Part shown: piece by piece, positions 10,751 to 23,100 of the stretch
Position numbering within the stretch: the first letter of the stretch is position 1
Layout: each line of letters begins with the position of its first letter
Assembly: GCF_042100115.1 (NCBI RefSeq)
Contig: NC_091272.1
Location: 6,200,001 to 6,264,000, forward strand
DNA: 64,000 nt
Direction: 5' to 3'
Source of the DNA: Alternaria dauci
Lineage: Eukaryota; Ascomycota; Dothideomycetes; Pleosporales; Pleosporaceae
Notes under the pieces: generated by a model
What the model was told of the DNA's origin: nothing
Database searches by the model: none
What the model saw: the letters and a program-made list of their open reading frames with translations, nothing else
Made by a program: the position numbers and the translations under genes

Positions 10751-12853
10751 ATGGACGAAGGTGGCAAGCGCAAACACAGCTTCCGGCAGCAGCCAAATAA
10801 ACGGGCCAAGACCGAGGATGGCAGCGCACTCAAGTCAGGCTTCGGCGCGAAGATGCTGGCCAAGATGGGCTACAAGGGCGAGGGAGGTCTGGGGAAAGAA
10901 GGAGCTGGTATCTCGGAGCCCATCCAGGTCGTCAACCGAGGCACCAAGGGCGGTATCGGTATAGTGGCAGAGAAGAGCGAGCAGCAACGGCGCGAGGAGC
11001 GACGCAAGGCCGAAGCAAATGGAGAAAAGTACGTCGACACGTCCGAAGAGGAGCGCGAAGAGAGGAAGAAGAAAAAGGCCAAGGCGCGGGGAGAGACGCG
11101 AGCATCAGCTCCTCGACCGAAGAAGACTGTCTTCGAGCTCGAAGCCGCTGGCATGCACGTACCGCTTGCACTGCAGTCCATCATCGACGCGACGACCGGC
11201 GCATCCACTCCAACCTCAGGCGTGTCCCTCCGCGGGCCTGATATCGTCTCATTCGAGAACTCTCTGCAAGCGCGCGTGCGCAGAGACCTGAACAGTTTCT
11301 CTGAGGCATTTGAACAGCTGCAGGTTGAGTCACAGGCCATTCCTCCTCAAGAGTATGCGCTACAGAAAGAGCTGGAGGCGCTCGAAAAGCAGATGGACGA
11401 GCTGGAGGATGTACAAGCACGCATCGAGTCGCTGCGGACAGGCACGTTTGATGTCGTCTGCGAAGGACTGAAGAGCTTGCGCGCTGCCTACTCATCGAAG
11501 CCACTGCACCGCGAATCCATTGCCGTTATACATCCGCACTTCTCCAAAGCCATCGCGTCCTGGGATCCACTTGAGGATGCGTTAGAGGGCGTAGCCGCGG
11601 CTTTCGCTGATATGGCAAATATCATACAGCCCAGAAGCAGGAGAGTGGCTTCTCAAGCCTACACCCATCCCTCAGAAGCGCTCGTCAGCCGCGATTTGGC
11701 CGAGGAAGAGGGCACGATAAAACGTGGCACCACATCGCCATACGAGTCCATGATGCTCAAATACTGGCTCCCAACAGTGAGCTCAGCCGTAACGCAATGG
11801 GACGTGAAGAACCCACACCCCATGGTGCATTTGGTAGAAGTCTGGAAGCCAGTCTTGCCACCGTTCATTGCCAAACGACTGATTGAACAAATTACACGAA
11901 AACTGTCAACCTCTGTCCAGGGGTGGGATCCTCGAAAGTTCAAGAGGAGCCCACACACATGGGTTGTAGAGTGGCTGCCCTTCCTCAAGCCGACTGATCT
12001 TGACCCCAAGGGATCGGGCTTGGTTGCTGACGTCAAACGCCAGCTCCGACATGCACTACGGTCCATCGACCTCTCCAAAGGGCCACTACCAGGGATGGAC
12101 CACTGGAGGAAAGTGTTTGGAAAGGGCGAGTTTGACCATCTACTTACTTCCCACTTGGTACCGCGTTTGGCCACCCACCTGCGAGACAAGTTTGAAATCA
12201 ACCCTGCTGATCAGGATATGGCGCCACTCGAGGCCGTGTTCGCTTGGAGAGGATTCATATCAAATAAGGTCATTGGAGAGCTATTGAAAGCACAGTTCTT
12301 CCCCAAGTTTCTCGAGACCCTCCACCTATGGCTTACGAGTCCGGGAGACGTCTTTGAAGAGGTTCAACTGTGGCTTGCCTGGTGGCGGAACGAAATCTTG
12401 CAGGATGATATCAACAACCTGCCTTCCGTAGCCTCGGCATGGAACGAAGCATACTCGCTCATCGGCAACGCAATGGAGCTTGGCGACGCAAGATTGACAC
12501 ATTTACCAGTGCCTCAGGTCGAGAGTTTGAAAGCCTCTCCGGAAACGTCCCAGTCCTCCAAGCCTGTCAACACGGAACCATCTCGACCTGCGCCACGAGT
12601 CGAGGAGATGACGTTCCACGATGTAGTAGAGGAATTCTGCGCCGCAGAGAACTTGCTGCTGATACCACTTCGCGAGGCTCATGAAAAAACTGGTGTGCCC
12701 CTGTTTCGCATTACCGCAAGCGCGACTGGACGAGGAGGCGCGGTGGCGTATATCCAGGGCGATGCTGTGTGGGTGCAGAACAAGAAAGATAAGACCATGT
12801 GGGAGCATACGGATCTGGACGAAGCCCTCATTGCCAAGGCAGAGGACAGATGA
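10751..12853 (+). CDS. NTR1: G-patch splicing factor, Ntr1/Spp382/TFIP11 family
   Basis: Single exon, 700 residues, ATG at 10,751. The N-terminus has a basic nuclear-localisation patch (GGKRKH, NKRAKTE) followed by a G-patch (about 27-75: SGFGAKMLAKMGYKGEGGLGKEGAGI), which activates a DEAH helicase. A Lys/Arg/Glu-rich helix and a long GCFC-type helical domain follow (about 150-560: YESMMLKYWLPTVSSAVTQWDVKNPHPMVHLVEVW, WRNEI). Relatives (yeast Ntr1, human TFIP11) recruit and activate Prp43/DHX15 to take apart the post-splicing intron-lariat spliceosome. The order G-patch then GCFC and the conserved VEVWKPVLPP-like segment support the call. About 700 residues is typical of ascomycete members. 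Confidence 0.9.
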   Translation: MDEGGKRKHSFRQQPNKRAKTEDGSALKSGFGAKMLAKMGYKGEGGLGKEGAGISEPIQVVNRGTKGGIGIVAEKSEQQRREERRKAEANGEKYVDTSEEEREERKKKKAKARGETRASAPRPKKTVFELEAAGMHVPLALQSIIDATTGASTPTSGVSLRGPDIVSFENSLQARVRRDLNSFSEAFEQLQVESQAIPPQEYALQKELEALEKQMDELEDVQARIESLRTGTFDVVCEGLKSLRAAYSSKPLHRESIAVIHPHFSKAIASWDPLEDALEGVAAAFADMANIIQPRSRRVASQAYTHPSEALVSRDLAEEEGTIKRGTTSPYESMMLKYWLPTVSSAVTQWDVKNPHPMVHLVEVWKPVLPPFIAKRLIEQITRKLSTSVQGWDPRKFKRSPHTWVVEWLPFLKPTDLDPKGSGLVADVKRQLRHALRSIDLSKGPLPGMDHWRKVFGKGEFDHLLTSHLVPRLATHLRDKFEINPADQDMAPLEAVFAWRGFISNKVIGELLKAQFFPKFLETLHLWLTSPGDVFEEVQLWLAWWRNEILQDDINNLPSVASAWNEAYSLIGNAMELGDARLTHLPVPQVESLKASPETSQSSKPVNTEPSRPAPRVEEMTFHDVVEEFCAAENLLLIPLREAHEKTGVPLFRITASATGRGGAVAYIQGDAVWVQNKKDKTMWEHTDLDEALIAKAEDR

Positions 12854-14075
12854 TTACCATTGACTCCAGAGTGCACGCCTGCATGTCCGATACCAAGCGG
12901 GTCTCGCTCCGAAAGGGTAAGCTCAACAACCTCTCTTGAGCAGATATGTTTGCTAGCATTCGCTAATCCAGCATCGGTACGATGCATGCTTGGATAGTGA
13001 TATTGGTGTCGACGGCAGGGCTATAATGAAGCCACGTTATCTCTCCACCAGCGTCTGCTGACGCACCGCAAGGCATTCCAAAAGTGCCCAAAGTCTGCAT
13101 GAATCGTGAAGAAAAGAGGAGTAGCGGCCAATGCGAATTGTCATCACAAGACGTGAGGGTGATGCGGCCTAATAATCGGTCCTTGCTGCAAGCCTAGCCT
13201 GTGATTCCCATTGCATTACGACGAGTGTCGCGTAGAATTTGCGATCCGACTCGTTACTTCAAGTAGTGTGTTCGGCATATGATCCTTGAGGTGGCTAATA
13301 TACTAGTTTTCTTAGTGGCTTTGTGACTGCTAGTGTGATGTGGTGACTGTGCGCTGATTCGCATAATCGGGCGCTTAGAATAGACTTTATTGACGAATGG
13401 GAGTGCAGGCTTGGGTGCGCATTTTCTGAGCCGCAGGGGCCGCCTTATTATGCATGCGGACCGTCTCCTCCCGCTGACTGTGCCTCGAGTTGGCAGATGG
13501 TGCCTGTCCGGGAGGCTGGTAGTCGTGGAGCAGTCGGGTGGCGCGGTAAACATGCTTCTGTTTGTTTTGATGTAGCAGCAACGCCCACCGCGACAACAAT
13601 TCCTTCTGCATCGTACACTGCGGCCTCGAATATTTCTCCAGCGCGATAGCCTCGCACTATGTCTGGATGTCTGGGTATTGCCATGGTCTTATTTGGGTCT
13701 AGTGTACTCGGGGCGACCCCGCTCAGCGGCTGAGAGACATCACCCACTGGACGCCCCAATGTAGCTCGACAAACAGCCCGGCCAATAAGAGGGCGCAGAC
13801 ACCAAACCAAGCCATCACACCCAGTCGTTCTTTCCTTGCATCCGACCACTTGCAGACCGCCGATCAGAGTACTTACCCGCTTCCCATCCCTCTTCAAGTC
13901 ACCATGTCGCCTCTGTTACACTCTGCACTTCACCCGGTTCCTCTCAGTCGGGAAGCGAATGCATTTGCGGCCCTAGATCGACGTTGTACCCTGGACGAGT
14001 GCGAGGAAAGATAGACCGCCCTCCCATTTCCTTATTTCCTACTTATATTTCCTTGTGTGTCGAGCTCGGGAAACG
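12854..14075. other. Intergenic region, no gene recognised
   Basis: This 1.2-kb region holds the 3' flank of the G-patch gene and the upstream region of the next membrane-protein gene. A minus-strand frame around 13,448-13,690 (ATG near 13,687, about 80 codons) has no recognisable motif. The 14,000-14,075 stretch is a CT-rich leader. I see no tRNA, repeat or mobile element. Confidence 0.4.
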
Positions 14076-15479
14076 ATGCTGGAGAGAGCGCTTCCTCCAG
14101 CACTCGTCTCTCTGCTGCTTGTTGCGTCTGGTGTTTCTGCCACTCCATACAACTTCCTCGACAACTATCGCGACCCCACACCAGCGCCTGCCGACGGGCC
14201 TCCTGCTTCATACAACGCTGTCCGAGACAAGAACGTTTTACCCTACGAGATTTGTGGTGTCGTTGGCGGTTACGTCTTTACAGTACTTATCTGGGGGGTC
14301 CTTCTCCTCACGGTGGGTAGAAAGATGAGGCGAAAAGCACTTGACCCGCCCATGCAGTTGGAGCTGGAACTTCAGGACGGCTACAAACCGACAAGGCCGA
14401 CTATCAACACTGGTGGTCTCGCCTCGCCGCCACTATCAGCACGGTTGTGGAGGAAGTTTAAGAAGACTGACTCCGCTGTTCAGAGCCCTGTTGTTCAGTC
14501 ACCGAGCTCTTTTGATCAGAAGGTGCTTGATGCCCACAGGGACCAAGCTCAAGCTGACATGGAGCGTCTCTACGCCGCCGTCATGGACTTTGACGCACAG
14601 AAGCACGCTTCCAAGATCAGTGAAGAGGAAGATGAGCCAGTCCCCCGACCCACGGAGCGAAGAAGACCATCAGCACTCTCCATCGGACGACCCCAAGACA
14701 CCGTCGACTCTCCAATCTCACCCGTCAAAGCCATCTACCCACCAGGCCACTCCGACAGACCCCCAATGGCACCCTACACCGACCGTCCCCGTTCAAACAA
14801 CCGAGAGCACCTCCGCGCAGAACCCCACGCACCCCCAAGCCCCCGCAGCATCCTATCCAAGCGCTCTCAAAACTCCACCAACAGCACCACGGGAGGCAAG
14901 AACGCGCGCTTCAACCTCAAGAACCTACGCATCTCCGGCCCCATCACCAAATACCCCGGTGCCGACTCCGACGACGAAGCACGCACACCCCTCTCCCCAC
15001 GCTTCTACGCCAACCCCGGCGCCCCACCCTCCCCTCCTACCCAAACCAACTCTCCAAGCTCACCTCTAAACTACAACGACGAATCCCTCGACCGCGTACA
15101 GCCCCTCCCCCGCCCCGCCCCCCAACGCCTCGGTTCCAAAGACCTCCCTCTCGCCCAACCCCCAACCTCGCAACTCCGCTCCCAAAACGCAAACGCCAGT
15201 CTACCCCTCCGCTCCTTCGCCTCCCCGCTCGCCTCCCCTGGCATCCAGACCACGGTCCTTGATCGCCGCGTCGAGAAACTTGCACTGGGCACCCCGAAAA
15301 CGGGAGTCCCGTTCACCCCGTATAGTCCGTATATGCCGTTTACGCCGATTACGCCCGTCACGCCGCACTTGACGACGAGGAAGGATCGCAAGATGGAGAA
15401 GAAGATGGAGAGGAAGGGGAGGAAGGCGGGGGATGTGCTGGTGCAGAGTCCGAAGGAGATTTTTGGGGATGCGTATTAG
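14076..15479 (+). CDS. Conserved fungal single-pass membrane protein with Pro-rich cytoplasmic tail
   Basis: Single exon, 467 residues, starting at the ATG at 14,076; an upstream in-frame extension lacks an ATG and would bury the signal peptide. A signal peptide (about 1-22, cut near VSATPY) is followed by a short lumenal segment, one transmembrane helix (about 60-82: ICGVVGGYVFTVLIWGVLLLTVG) and a roughly 380-residue tail. The tail is rich in Pro/Ser and probably disordered. Its end is strikingly regular: GVPFTPYSPYMPFTPITPV, then a Lys-rich RKDRKMEKKMERK helix. I recognise this as a lineage-conserved pattern but cannot name a function. A plasma-membrane or vacuolar scaffold would fit. Confidence 0.8.
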   Translation: MLERALPPALVSLLLVASGVSATPYNFLDNYRDPTPAPADGPPASYNAVRDKNVLPYEICGVVGGYVFTVLIWGVLLLTVGRKMRRKALDPPMQLELELQDGYKPTRPTINTGGLASPPLSARLWRKFKKTDSAVQSPVVQSPSSFDQKVLDAHRDQAQADMERLYAAVMDFDAQKHASKISEEEDEPVPRPTERRRPSALSIGRPQDTVDSPISPVKAIYPPGHSDRPPMAPYTDRPRSNNREHLRAEPHAPPSPRSILSKRSQNSTNSTTGGKNARFNLKNLRISGPITKYPGADSDDEARTPLSPRFYANPGAPPSPPTQTNSPSSPLNYNDESLDRVQPLPRPAPQRLGSKDLPLAQPPTSQLRSQNANASLPLRSFASPLASPGIQTTVLDRRVEKLALGTPKTGVPFTPYSPYMPFTPITPVTPHLTTRKDRKMEKKMERKGRKAGDVLVQSPKEIFGDAY

Positions 15480-16677
15480 AAAGATGGGGAAGGGGGGATG
15501 TGTATATGGATATGGTGGGTGGGATGGGGTTTACATTATGCACTGTGATTTAGCGGTTCAACATTTTTCTTTTCTTTCTCATACACACTTTTTTTCACAA
15601 CGCCGCCGGTTGGCTGGTTGATGATGTTTTTTTTTCATGGGTTTATGAGGATGGGAGGGTGCATGTGATTCACATTCCACGTTTATATTATGGGCATGTA
15701 TCTTTGTCTGGGTAGAATCGAATAGCTGAGACGTTGTACGTTACACACCACTACAATCGAGCTTTGTCTAAATAGTGAGAAGTCATTCACATGCATCCTG
15801 ATGTTTATAGGTAGAGTTGACACTGTTACATCTAACCACCTAGGTCGAACTTGAAGTCGACAGGCCAACATGCAATATTTGTCCACACAAGACATGCATA
15901 AAACGACACGGACAATACAGCCTTGCAAAGACAACCATTCACCAGCAGCTATTCTCACATCAAAGAAGTTTTATTTTCTTCTGCGCCAGGATGCATGGCC
16001 AATCTATTTTTCCCCCCTCCCTCTCTCCTCAGCCCCGACTTCCCCCTTTCCTCCTCTTTAACCCCACACGCACTTCCAATCCCCCTCAAGTAAAAAAACC
16101 ATGGGTAGACAAATACACACATGAACGTGCGACGCCGGCAATACTATGCCCAATCTAACGCGTCTCCTAAACACAAACCTATACAGAAAGAAGAAGGGTA
16201 ATAGCAGTAGCAGCAGTAGTAGTAGTAGTGAAAGCAGTAACCGCCCTTGTCCAGAATAAGCCGGCGAAATTGTAATCGAAAAAAATGAACAAGTTTTTGC
16301 TACCAAAAAAAGTCGCTAAATGCCAATAGTTTGAGCCAACAATATCGCTTGTGATGTGGGGGATCTTTGTAATGCCATACCTTGTAGAGTGAAACTCCGT
16401 ACTCGGGAGAAGAGACAAAGGAGATTTGGAGCTGGTTGATTTTGAATCGGGGATGTGAATCTGGATCGAATGATTGGCGACACAAGGAAAAGATAGACGC
16501 CAAAACGCCGTACGCTGGATGATGAGGCTGGACGATGAGGCTGGATGTATGAGCAGCACTGGGTCGAGGTTCTAAGTCGCATGTAAATGTATCGTCGGTT
16601 GGTATTGAGATAGCGCACAGAAGGCGGGCTATGTGCATGCACGCACGCAATCATGACCTTCGTTTCAAAGACGATTT
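15480..16677. other. Convergent intergenic region
   Basis: This 1.2-kb region lies between the stops of the Pro-rich membrane-protein gene and the kinase gene. It has several poly-T and poly-A runs and a short AGC/AGT microsatellite (about 16,200-16,236). No open frame in it has coding character. It is probably two long 3' UTRs. Confidence 0.4.
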
Positions 16678-19389
16678 TCAAAAGTTGGCCAAGCCGTTCT
16701 TCGAATGACGCTTGCTAAAGCGCTTCCTGCCCTTGATCGAGTCAGTATCGCCTTGATCTTTGCGGAGGTGGCCATGCCGCGAGGCGGGGATGTTGACGCC
16801 CTCGAGGGCGGAGTCTCCTCCCAACGTACTGGTCGGAGTGGTGTGATTTGAAACGAGCTCGTTCAAACCTACGTCGGCTGCGTACGAGTTGGTCATGGTT
16901 TGCGCAAAGGCGTAGTCCCGCGCTTGTTCGATGCTGTCGAGCCACTCTTGGCTCGAGTACTTGCTGCCATCGGGGTCGCTCGTAGTACTTTTGGTGTCTT
17001 CGAAGACGTACTGCTTCTCTTTCTGGGGGATGTTAGTGTTATGTATCTAGGAACAGATGCTTCAGCGTACCGTCTCTACGAGCCAAGCAGTAAGGCCCTT
17101 GGAATCCTGGAATGACCTCCACGCGGTACCCGCTGAGAGCAGCGATACCTCTTCCTTTAGCTTCTTATCATTCGTGCCTGCTGCGCACATCAGCACGCGT
17201 GCATTGGACGTGATCATCACAAGTCGTTGTCGCTTCTTGACCGTGTTACCGCCAAAGAAGCGCGAAAACTTCTTGGGCTGCTCCACCGGCTCTTCCTTTC
17301 CGCCAACAGGGTGTCCGGGGGCGTGTTGTGTGACAAACATGTTTCCAAGCTTCAATATCCGCTCGTCTCGCTTTGTGAGCACTGGTGACCACTCAATGTC
17401 GAGCTGGGAGGGAGGGGGCAGTTCGGTGATGATACGCGGCTTCGGTCGTGCTTGGGGTTGGTTGGGTACGGCGGGTGCGGGTGTCGAGGGGCCTGGCTGT
17501 GTTATTGACGTTTCCATAACAGTGCCAGGGATCCTACCATTCAGCTTGATGGGCTCCTGCGCGGGCGGACTGTAGGCTTTCAAACGTGGGGCCTTTTGTT
17601 TCCACAGGCCTTTGCCCCACTGGATTCCTTCAAAGAATGGGTGGTTCTTGATGTGCTCCATGGGTAATCGGGTTAGGGGATCTAGGACCAAGAGTCGCTC
17701 AACCAGGTCCTTTGCGAGCGGAGGAAAGCCATCTGGGAACGTGTACTCCAGGCCCACAATCTTCTGGAACGTCATGTACTCGTTCGCAGCCTTGAAGGGC
17801 GGCCGCCCTGCGAGCAGCTGGTAGATGATGCATCCGAATGCCCACAGGTCGCTGGCTTTGCAGGCGTTCTTGTCTGTAAGCAGTTCTGGCGAGACGTATT
17901 CGGCTGTTCCGACAAAGGATTGCGCGCGGTCCGACTGTGCCCCCTCCAATGGGTCGCCCGATGTCGAGCCCACGCCATTTGGCTTTTGCTCGAGTATTTT
18001 TGCTGTTCCAAAATCCGTAATCTTGACGTGCATGGCATCGTCGAGCAGGACGTTTTCTGGCTTCAGATCTCGGTGTATTACGCCCTTGTTGTGCATGTAG
18101 TCGATGGCGTCGAGTATTTGCGCGCCGTAGAAGCGTGTGCACTCGACGTCGAATGTGCCCATCTTCTTGAGGAAGCCCAGGAGTTCGCCGCCCGCCGCCA
18201 GATCCAGCACAAAGTAGAGCGAGCGCTCGTCCTGGAAGGTGTAGTAGAGTCGGACAATGCCGGGGTGTTCTGTCAGCCGGTTGAGCGTGTCTTTTTCGAT
18301 ATTGACGTATTTGACCTTCTTCTCCTTGATAATATGGCGCTTGTCGAGCACCTTGATCGCGTACTCGCGCAGTGTCTGGCGGTCGGTAGCGGCGAGCACT
18401 GTGCTATACGAGCCCTCGCCCAGTGTTCTGCCAAAGTTGAAGTCCTTGACGCCCTTCTTCACCACGCGCGTTATCGGCCGCCCGTTCTGGTCGAGATCCT
18501 GGCGGGTGCTTACAGCGGCGCCCTTTTCCTTCCACTCCTCGCTGCTCGAGAGCGGCCCGCCTTCGATGCTGTAGGGCGAGCTCGAGAGATTGGCGACGCC
18601 GGGGTCCATGGGTATCCGCCGCGAGCTTCTCCGGGGCGGGAGGGGGCCGTTGATGGCGGCCATGTGGGCAGACTGGCGGTAGGGGTCGCGTCTGCTGGGC
18701 TCCCTCACGGGCATGGCGCCGGGCGCGACACGCGAACTGGCGGTGCGGCGTATGTCGCCCTGCATTGCGTCGTCGTTGTATCTGTAGGTGCCGGGGGCGG
18801 TGGTGGACGAGGTCGAGAGGTTGGGGTGCTGGTACATGCTCGTCGAGACGGGGCGCTCTCTTAGGCCGGCGGGCTGCGACGTCGGGGCGTGGGAGCGCTG
18901 CTGCTGGAGCAATGGGGCGGCGGCATACGGGGGGTACGCGGGCTGCGGGTGCTGGGCCTGGGCCGGGTGCTGCAAGGGCATGGACTGGCGGTGCGACAGG
19001 CGCGGCGAGTGCGACGACACCGAGGCCGTGTCGGCCAGGGGCGAGGGGAAGGCGGCCGGGGAGCCAGAGGGCGACGTCTGGTAGGCGTTGTCTCTGGGGT
19101 GGAGGGAGCCGTTGTCGTCCGAGTACGAGTAGTGCGAGTTGGAGTACGTGGGGTGCAGGTCCGGGCGGTCGAGCTGCGTGACCGTGTTGGACGACGAGGC
19201 GCGCGTGGGCGAGGGCGGCGATGGCGATGGGCGTGACGTCGTCTCGTCGTCGTCGTCGTCGTCGTGGGCGTCGTCGTTGGCGAGGCCGTCGTGGTTGCTC
19301 TGCTGCGTGGGCGGCGGCGAGTCGTCCTCGTCGGGGTTGGCGATGCGCAGGCCGCCGAGCGTCTGCGACAGACTCAGGTCGCCATTCAT
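16678..19389 (-). CDS. PKH1: PDK1/Pkh-type protein kinase
   Basis: Two exons, 19389..17071 and 17022..16678, with a 48-nt intron (GTACGC, ACTAAC branch, CCCAG) give 887 residues. The N-terminal 310 residues are disordered (Pro, Ser, Gln, an Asp tract). The kinase domain spans about 315-590: Gly loop LGEGSYSTV, YAIKVLDKRHIIKEKK with the ATP Lys, HRDLKPEN, DFGTAK and activation-loop SFVGTAEYVSPELL. A PH-type module follows (about 680-800: DIEWSPVLTKRDERILKLGNMFVT, RLVMITSNARVLM), then a basic C-terminus. This domain order is diagnostic of PDK1/Pkh kinases, which phosphorylate the activation loop of AGC kinases (Ypk, Pkc1, Sch9) in sphingolipid, TOR and wall signalling. The symbol follows the yeast name; paralogues cannot be excluded. 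Confidence 0.94.
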
Positions 19390-20121
19390 CGTGGCGGCCG
19401 CTGGGACGGGGCAGCAGCGGTAGCGGTGCGGGTGCGAGACTGGACTGAGGGATAGGCAATGGGCGGTGGCTCACGTCAAGGCGCGTCAAAGTAGCCTCGT
19501 CTAGCGTGCGGGATGCGAGGGTGCAGCGGAGGCATGGCAGGGGCCCCAGAGGCCAGATGGAGAGCGGCGGCGGGAAAAGACGTCGTCTGCGCAGAGGTGA
19601 GGATATGGGGCGCCCGTCATGATGCTGCCCCCCAGCCAGCTTGGTGATGGCATGCTCGGCAACCACCTGTGCTGACAACGCCGACGTCCATCCTCGACGT
19701 CAACACCTCACCTCACCTCACCTCTGCCCAACACCACCTCAACACCACCACCACTACCAACAAAAACCATGTCACGGTGCCAGATACATTTACATAGCAC
19801 AATGCCGCTCCGCCTCAGTCCAGTGCACCCGGCAGTGAGGGTAATGGAACTGGCAATGCCCGCTCGTCTGATTCGCTACCACCGTGCTTTCTTACATCAC
19901 CAGCTTCAATCGTGGTAGCAATGCCTTCATGCAGCAGCAGACTGCAGTGCACTCTGATATGCTGGTAATGAACAGTCATCAGCGCACAGTACGCGTAATG
20001 TTTGAACATGTCTCTTCAGCTCGAAGGTGCCCTTGTGCACTCCTTCCCTCTGCCACCACCACCATCTTCTCTCAATTGTCACTGCCACTGCCACTGCCAC
20101 TGCCACTGCCAGTAACACGCA
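19390..20121. other. Divergent promoter region
   Basis: A 732-bp region lies between the kinase gene (minus) and the disordered-protein gene (plus). It contains CT/CA-rich leader sequence (TCACCTCACCTCACCTC near 19,706-19,724) and the hexamer array at 20,079-20,110. No RNA gene or coding frame is convincing. Confidence 0.4.
20079..20110 (+). repeat. CACTGC hexamer microsatellite
   Basis: About five tandem copies of the hexamer CACTGC end about 12 bp before the start codon at 20,122. It lies in the 5' leader. Confidence 0.8.
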
Positions 20122-23100
20122 ATGAGTCTTCCTTCTTCTCCAGCCGGGAGTCCTTCTGGATCTGCCCCTTCTGAATCTCTGCCTCCACCATCTGTCCCTT
20201 CCAGGACAGCTCCCTCCAGATCTACTCTTTCTGAACACATATTTCCTATCCATGCTGGGAGATATCCTCCTTCCCTTCCCTCCGTATCTGCTCCCTCCAG
20301 ACCGACTACTCCCAGCTCTGCTCCTTCCGGAAATAGAATTGAAAGCTACAATGATAGACGGTAGGCTTAGTCCCTGTCACTCTACATCAAATCTTGCATC
20401 CCCGTGTTTTCCACCACCTCCCCCTTCTACTCATCCGTTTTGGTCCTAATATCCCTTCAGCCTCCGATCGCTCAAAAACTTGGACAGAATGTTACGTCTC
20501 AGAACATCAGAACTTACCTTGGTACCCGACGATATCGACGATACCTTCCGTCGCATAGCTGTCAGGCAGAGAACACGGCCGAGGACGATTCCGCCTCCCG
20601 GCCCTCCAGGACAGTCAGGACGGCCCATCCTCAGACGTGGCCCTCAGAGATCGACTCGAGACGCCGTTACTGCCCTTGGGCCTATTCCCATACTGCACCC
20701 ACAGGTAGCAGCATTCACCTCCGTACATGGAAACGAGTTCCTAGAGCATGCCTACCAGGAAGTAACACCATCGACAGAGCATGTCGTCAGCGGTCCGTCT
20801 GTCTCTCCTATCCGCCAGAGAGACACACCTGTGCGGATCGATTCAGCACAGACTCCTGCGTCACCAGCACAGACACTGCCGTCTCCAGCATCGCCAATAC
20901 AGTCACTTCCCTCGCCAGCACTGTCACTACCTTCGCCAGGAACCCCGCCACGGCGTTCCTTACACAATGTACTCCCCTTTCGCTTTGGACGAAGCCGTCG
21001 AGCGTCCGCTACGCAATCACAGCCGGATACAGCTGCGTCAGTTGCTCGTACACCGTCAAGATCACCCATCAATCGTGCCAGGCTCGACTCAACGGGAGCC
21101 AGCAGCATCGGCGACACCAATAACAGCCCCACACTATCTCCATCCGATGGCTCTACTGAAACTTCTACCGGACTACGCGGAGGAGGAGGTCGAGTGCGTG
21201 ATGTTCGTGAAACGCCTCATGCTCCGTCACCGCTGCATCACATGCAGAGACCAAGTTCACCGGAACATCCAGAGCCCTCCGGTGACCCTACCAAGTCACC
21301 AACTGCTTCTCGCCAAGATCAGCCTGCACTCTACCTGGAAGGGTATTGGCATCACACTCCCCAGGGCGATGATTATCGCATCCGTAAAAGCACCGAGGTA
21401 TGTTGTGGCTGTACGACACGTTTGTAAGACACACACTAATTTCTTGCCTTTCCTTTTGCAGGATCGTTTCTGGAGACGACCACCGCACAGTGAACCGCGG
21501 CCCGTCAGTGGTCGTCAGGATTCTCTTATGCGAACTTTGTCTTCTGGATCCGCCCCGTCCCTTCGTACAAACCAAACCCGAACCCCTTCTGGTACTCCAT
21601 TCGAGGACGTATTCAGCACTTTACCGGCAAATGAGCCCCGGCCCAGACGAAACGCTCTAGATTCCACTGCCTCTCGTGACGACCATTATTCTACTTCATC
21701 AGACATCTTCCGTACTCCTGGTGGCTCGCTTCAGCCAGAGCAGACAGGCTCGAGGTCACGACACTTTAGCAGCGATGCCTCGGGTGCCAGTGCACAGTTC
21801 TCTTACTACGGCTCGCTTCCTCCCAGCAGAGGAGTTTCCAGCAGTGGTCCATCACTGGAGAATGACCATACTCGGTCACAACTGGATGGAGCGGCGGCCC
21901 CGAACCAAGGCCAGCGTCCCTCAGCATCTGCAGTCCCTTCATTAGTCTCCAAATACAGCACACATCGTCCAACTTCCTCAGGCAACTCGGTTCTCTCTTC
22001 GCCCGACAACACTGGTTCTGATCCACATGGGTTCTCGCCACTACCTTCAATGCCATACGCTCGCAATCAAGGCGACTCGACATTGCCAGACCATACATCC
22101 CAGAGGCTAGGCTACATCGTTGACGCAACTACCGCGGCGATGGAGGGCCTCGAGTCGCCCCTTAATCCATTTTCTGAGCACTATCGTCGTCAGCTGCAAG
22201 CCTCTCAGGCTCGAATGGATCCATACACCTACCAGCCTCGCGCAGCAGGGGCACAGGCGCATAGGCCAAGTCACGGTCACGATAATCGGCCAAGTCATCC
22301 GCGCCATCTTCCTGGTCAGAGAGCGGTGTCTTCTCAGGAAGCTTACCATACGCCCGGGGAATTTCAACAAGCGCTTGAAGACTTGTCAATAGATGAGTCG
22401 AGGAGTCATGGACGGCACTCTAGCTCTCGTAGTAGAGCTGGACGAGGCGAGCGACACACCCGCGAGAACCTTTCCAGAGTGCCGACATCCAGCTATGACG
22501 CTGCTGCGCATGCTGGCAGAGTTCAGGCACAACGGGCTGCTTATGAACGCCTGCACAACCCTAGAATGGCAATGCAGGTCGAGACCAACATCAATCCCCT
22601 CCGTCACAGTATGCCACAGCCAACCATCACACACGATGTGTCGAATCGGCTACCCAATTTGACCGGCTTCAGCAGCGGAGAAAACGTTAACAGCCCGTTC
22701 AGCACGCATCGACGCCCATCACAAAGTCAAAGTATGCGCCCACTGTCACCAGGCGCGCCACCACGAGGTCCTCCCATACATCAAGCCTGTAAGCTTCCCA
22801 GTACCGACTGCATACAAAACATACACTGACCTCACACCCATTCAGACAACCCCCAGCCCACCATCTCCGTCCCGCAACGCGCCTACCGCCCCTTACCCGG
22901 CGCCCGCCACCTCAATCCCCCGCTCACTCGCAACAGCCCCTTGACGGCTCTTGCTCTGGATCAAGGTAGCGGTACGACAAGTCGACGCTCGCACGACCCG
23001 TCTATTCGGGCTGCAACGACGGCACGTACGCATCGCCGGGTTCCGGCAGAGCAGCGCGATCAGGAAAATGATGGGGATAGGGAGGCAATGGAGAGGGAGA

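Noticed and set aside
13448..13897. Minus-strand frame between the G-patch and Pro-rich membrane-protein genes
   Set aside because: Starts without ATG; the remaining 80-codon ATG frame has no motif. Kept only as a remark in the intergenic entry.
10303..19389. A biosynthetic or virulence gene cluster in the first 20 kb
   Set aside because: The genes are unrelated housekeeping or structural functions with no backbone enzyme, transporter or pathway regulator.
18404..19678. 424-codon frame antisense-shifted over the kinase N-terminus
   Set aside because: Arises from the GC-rich, low-complexity coding sequence of the kinase in another frame.
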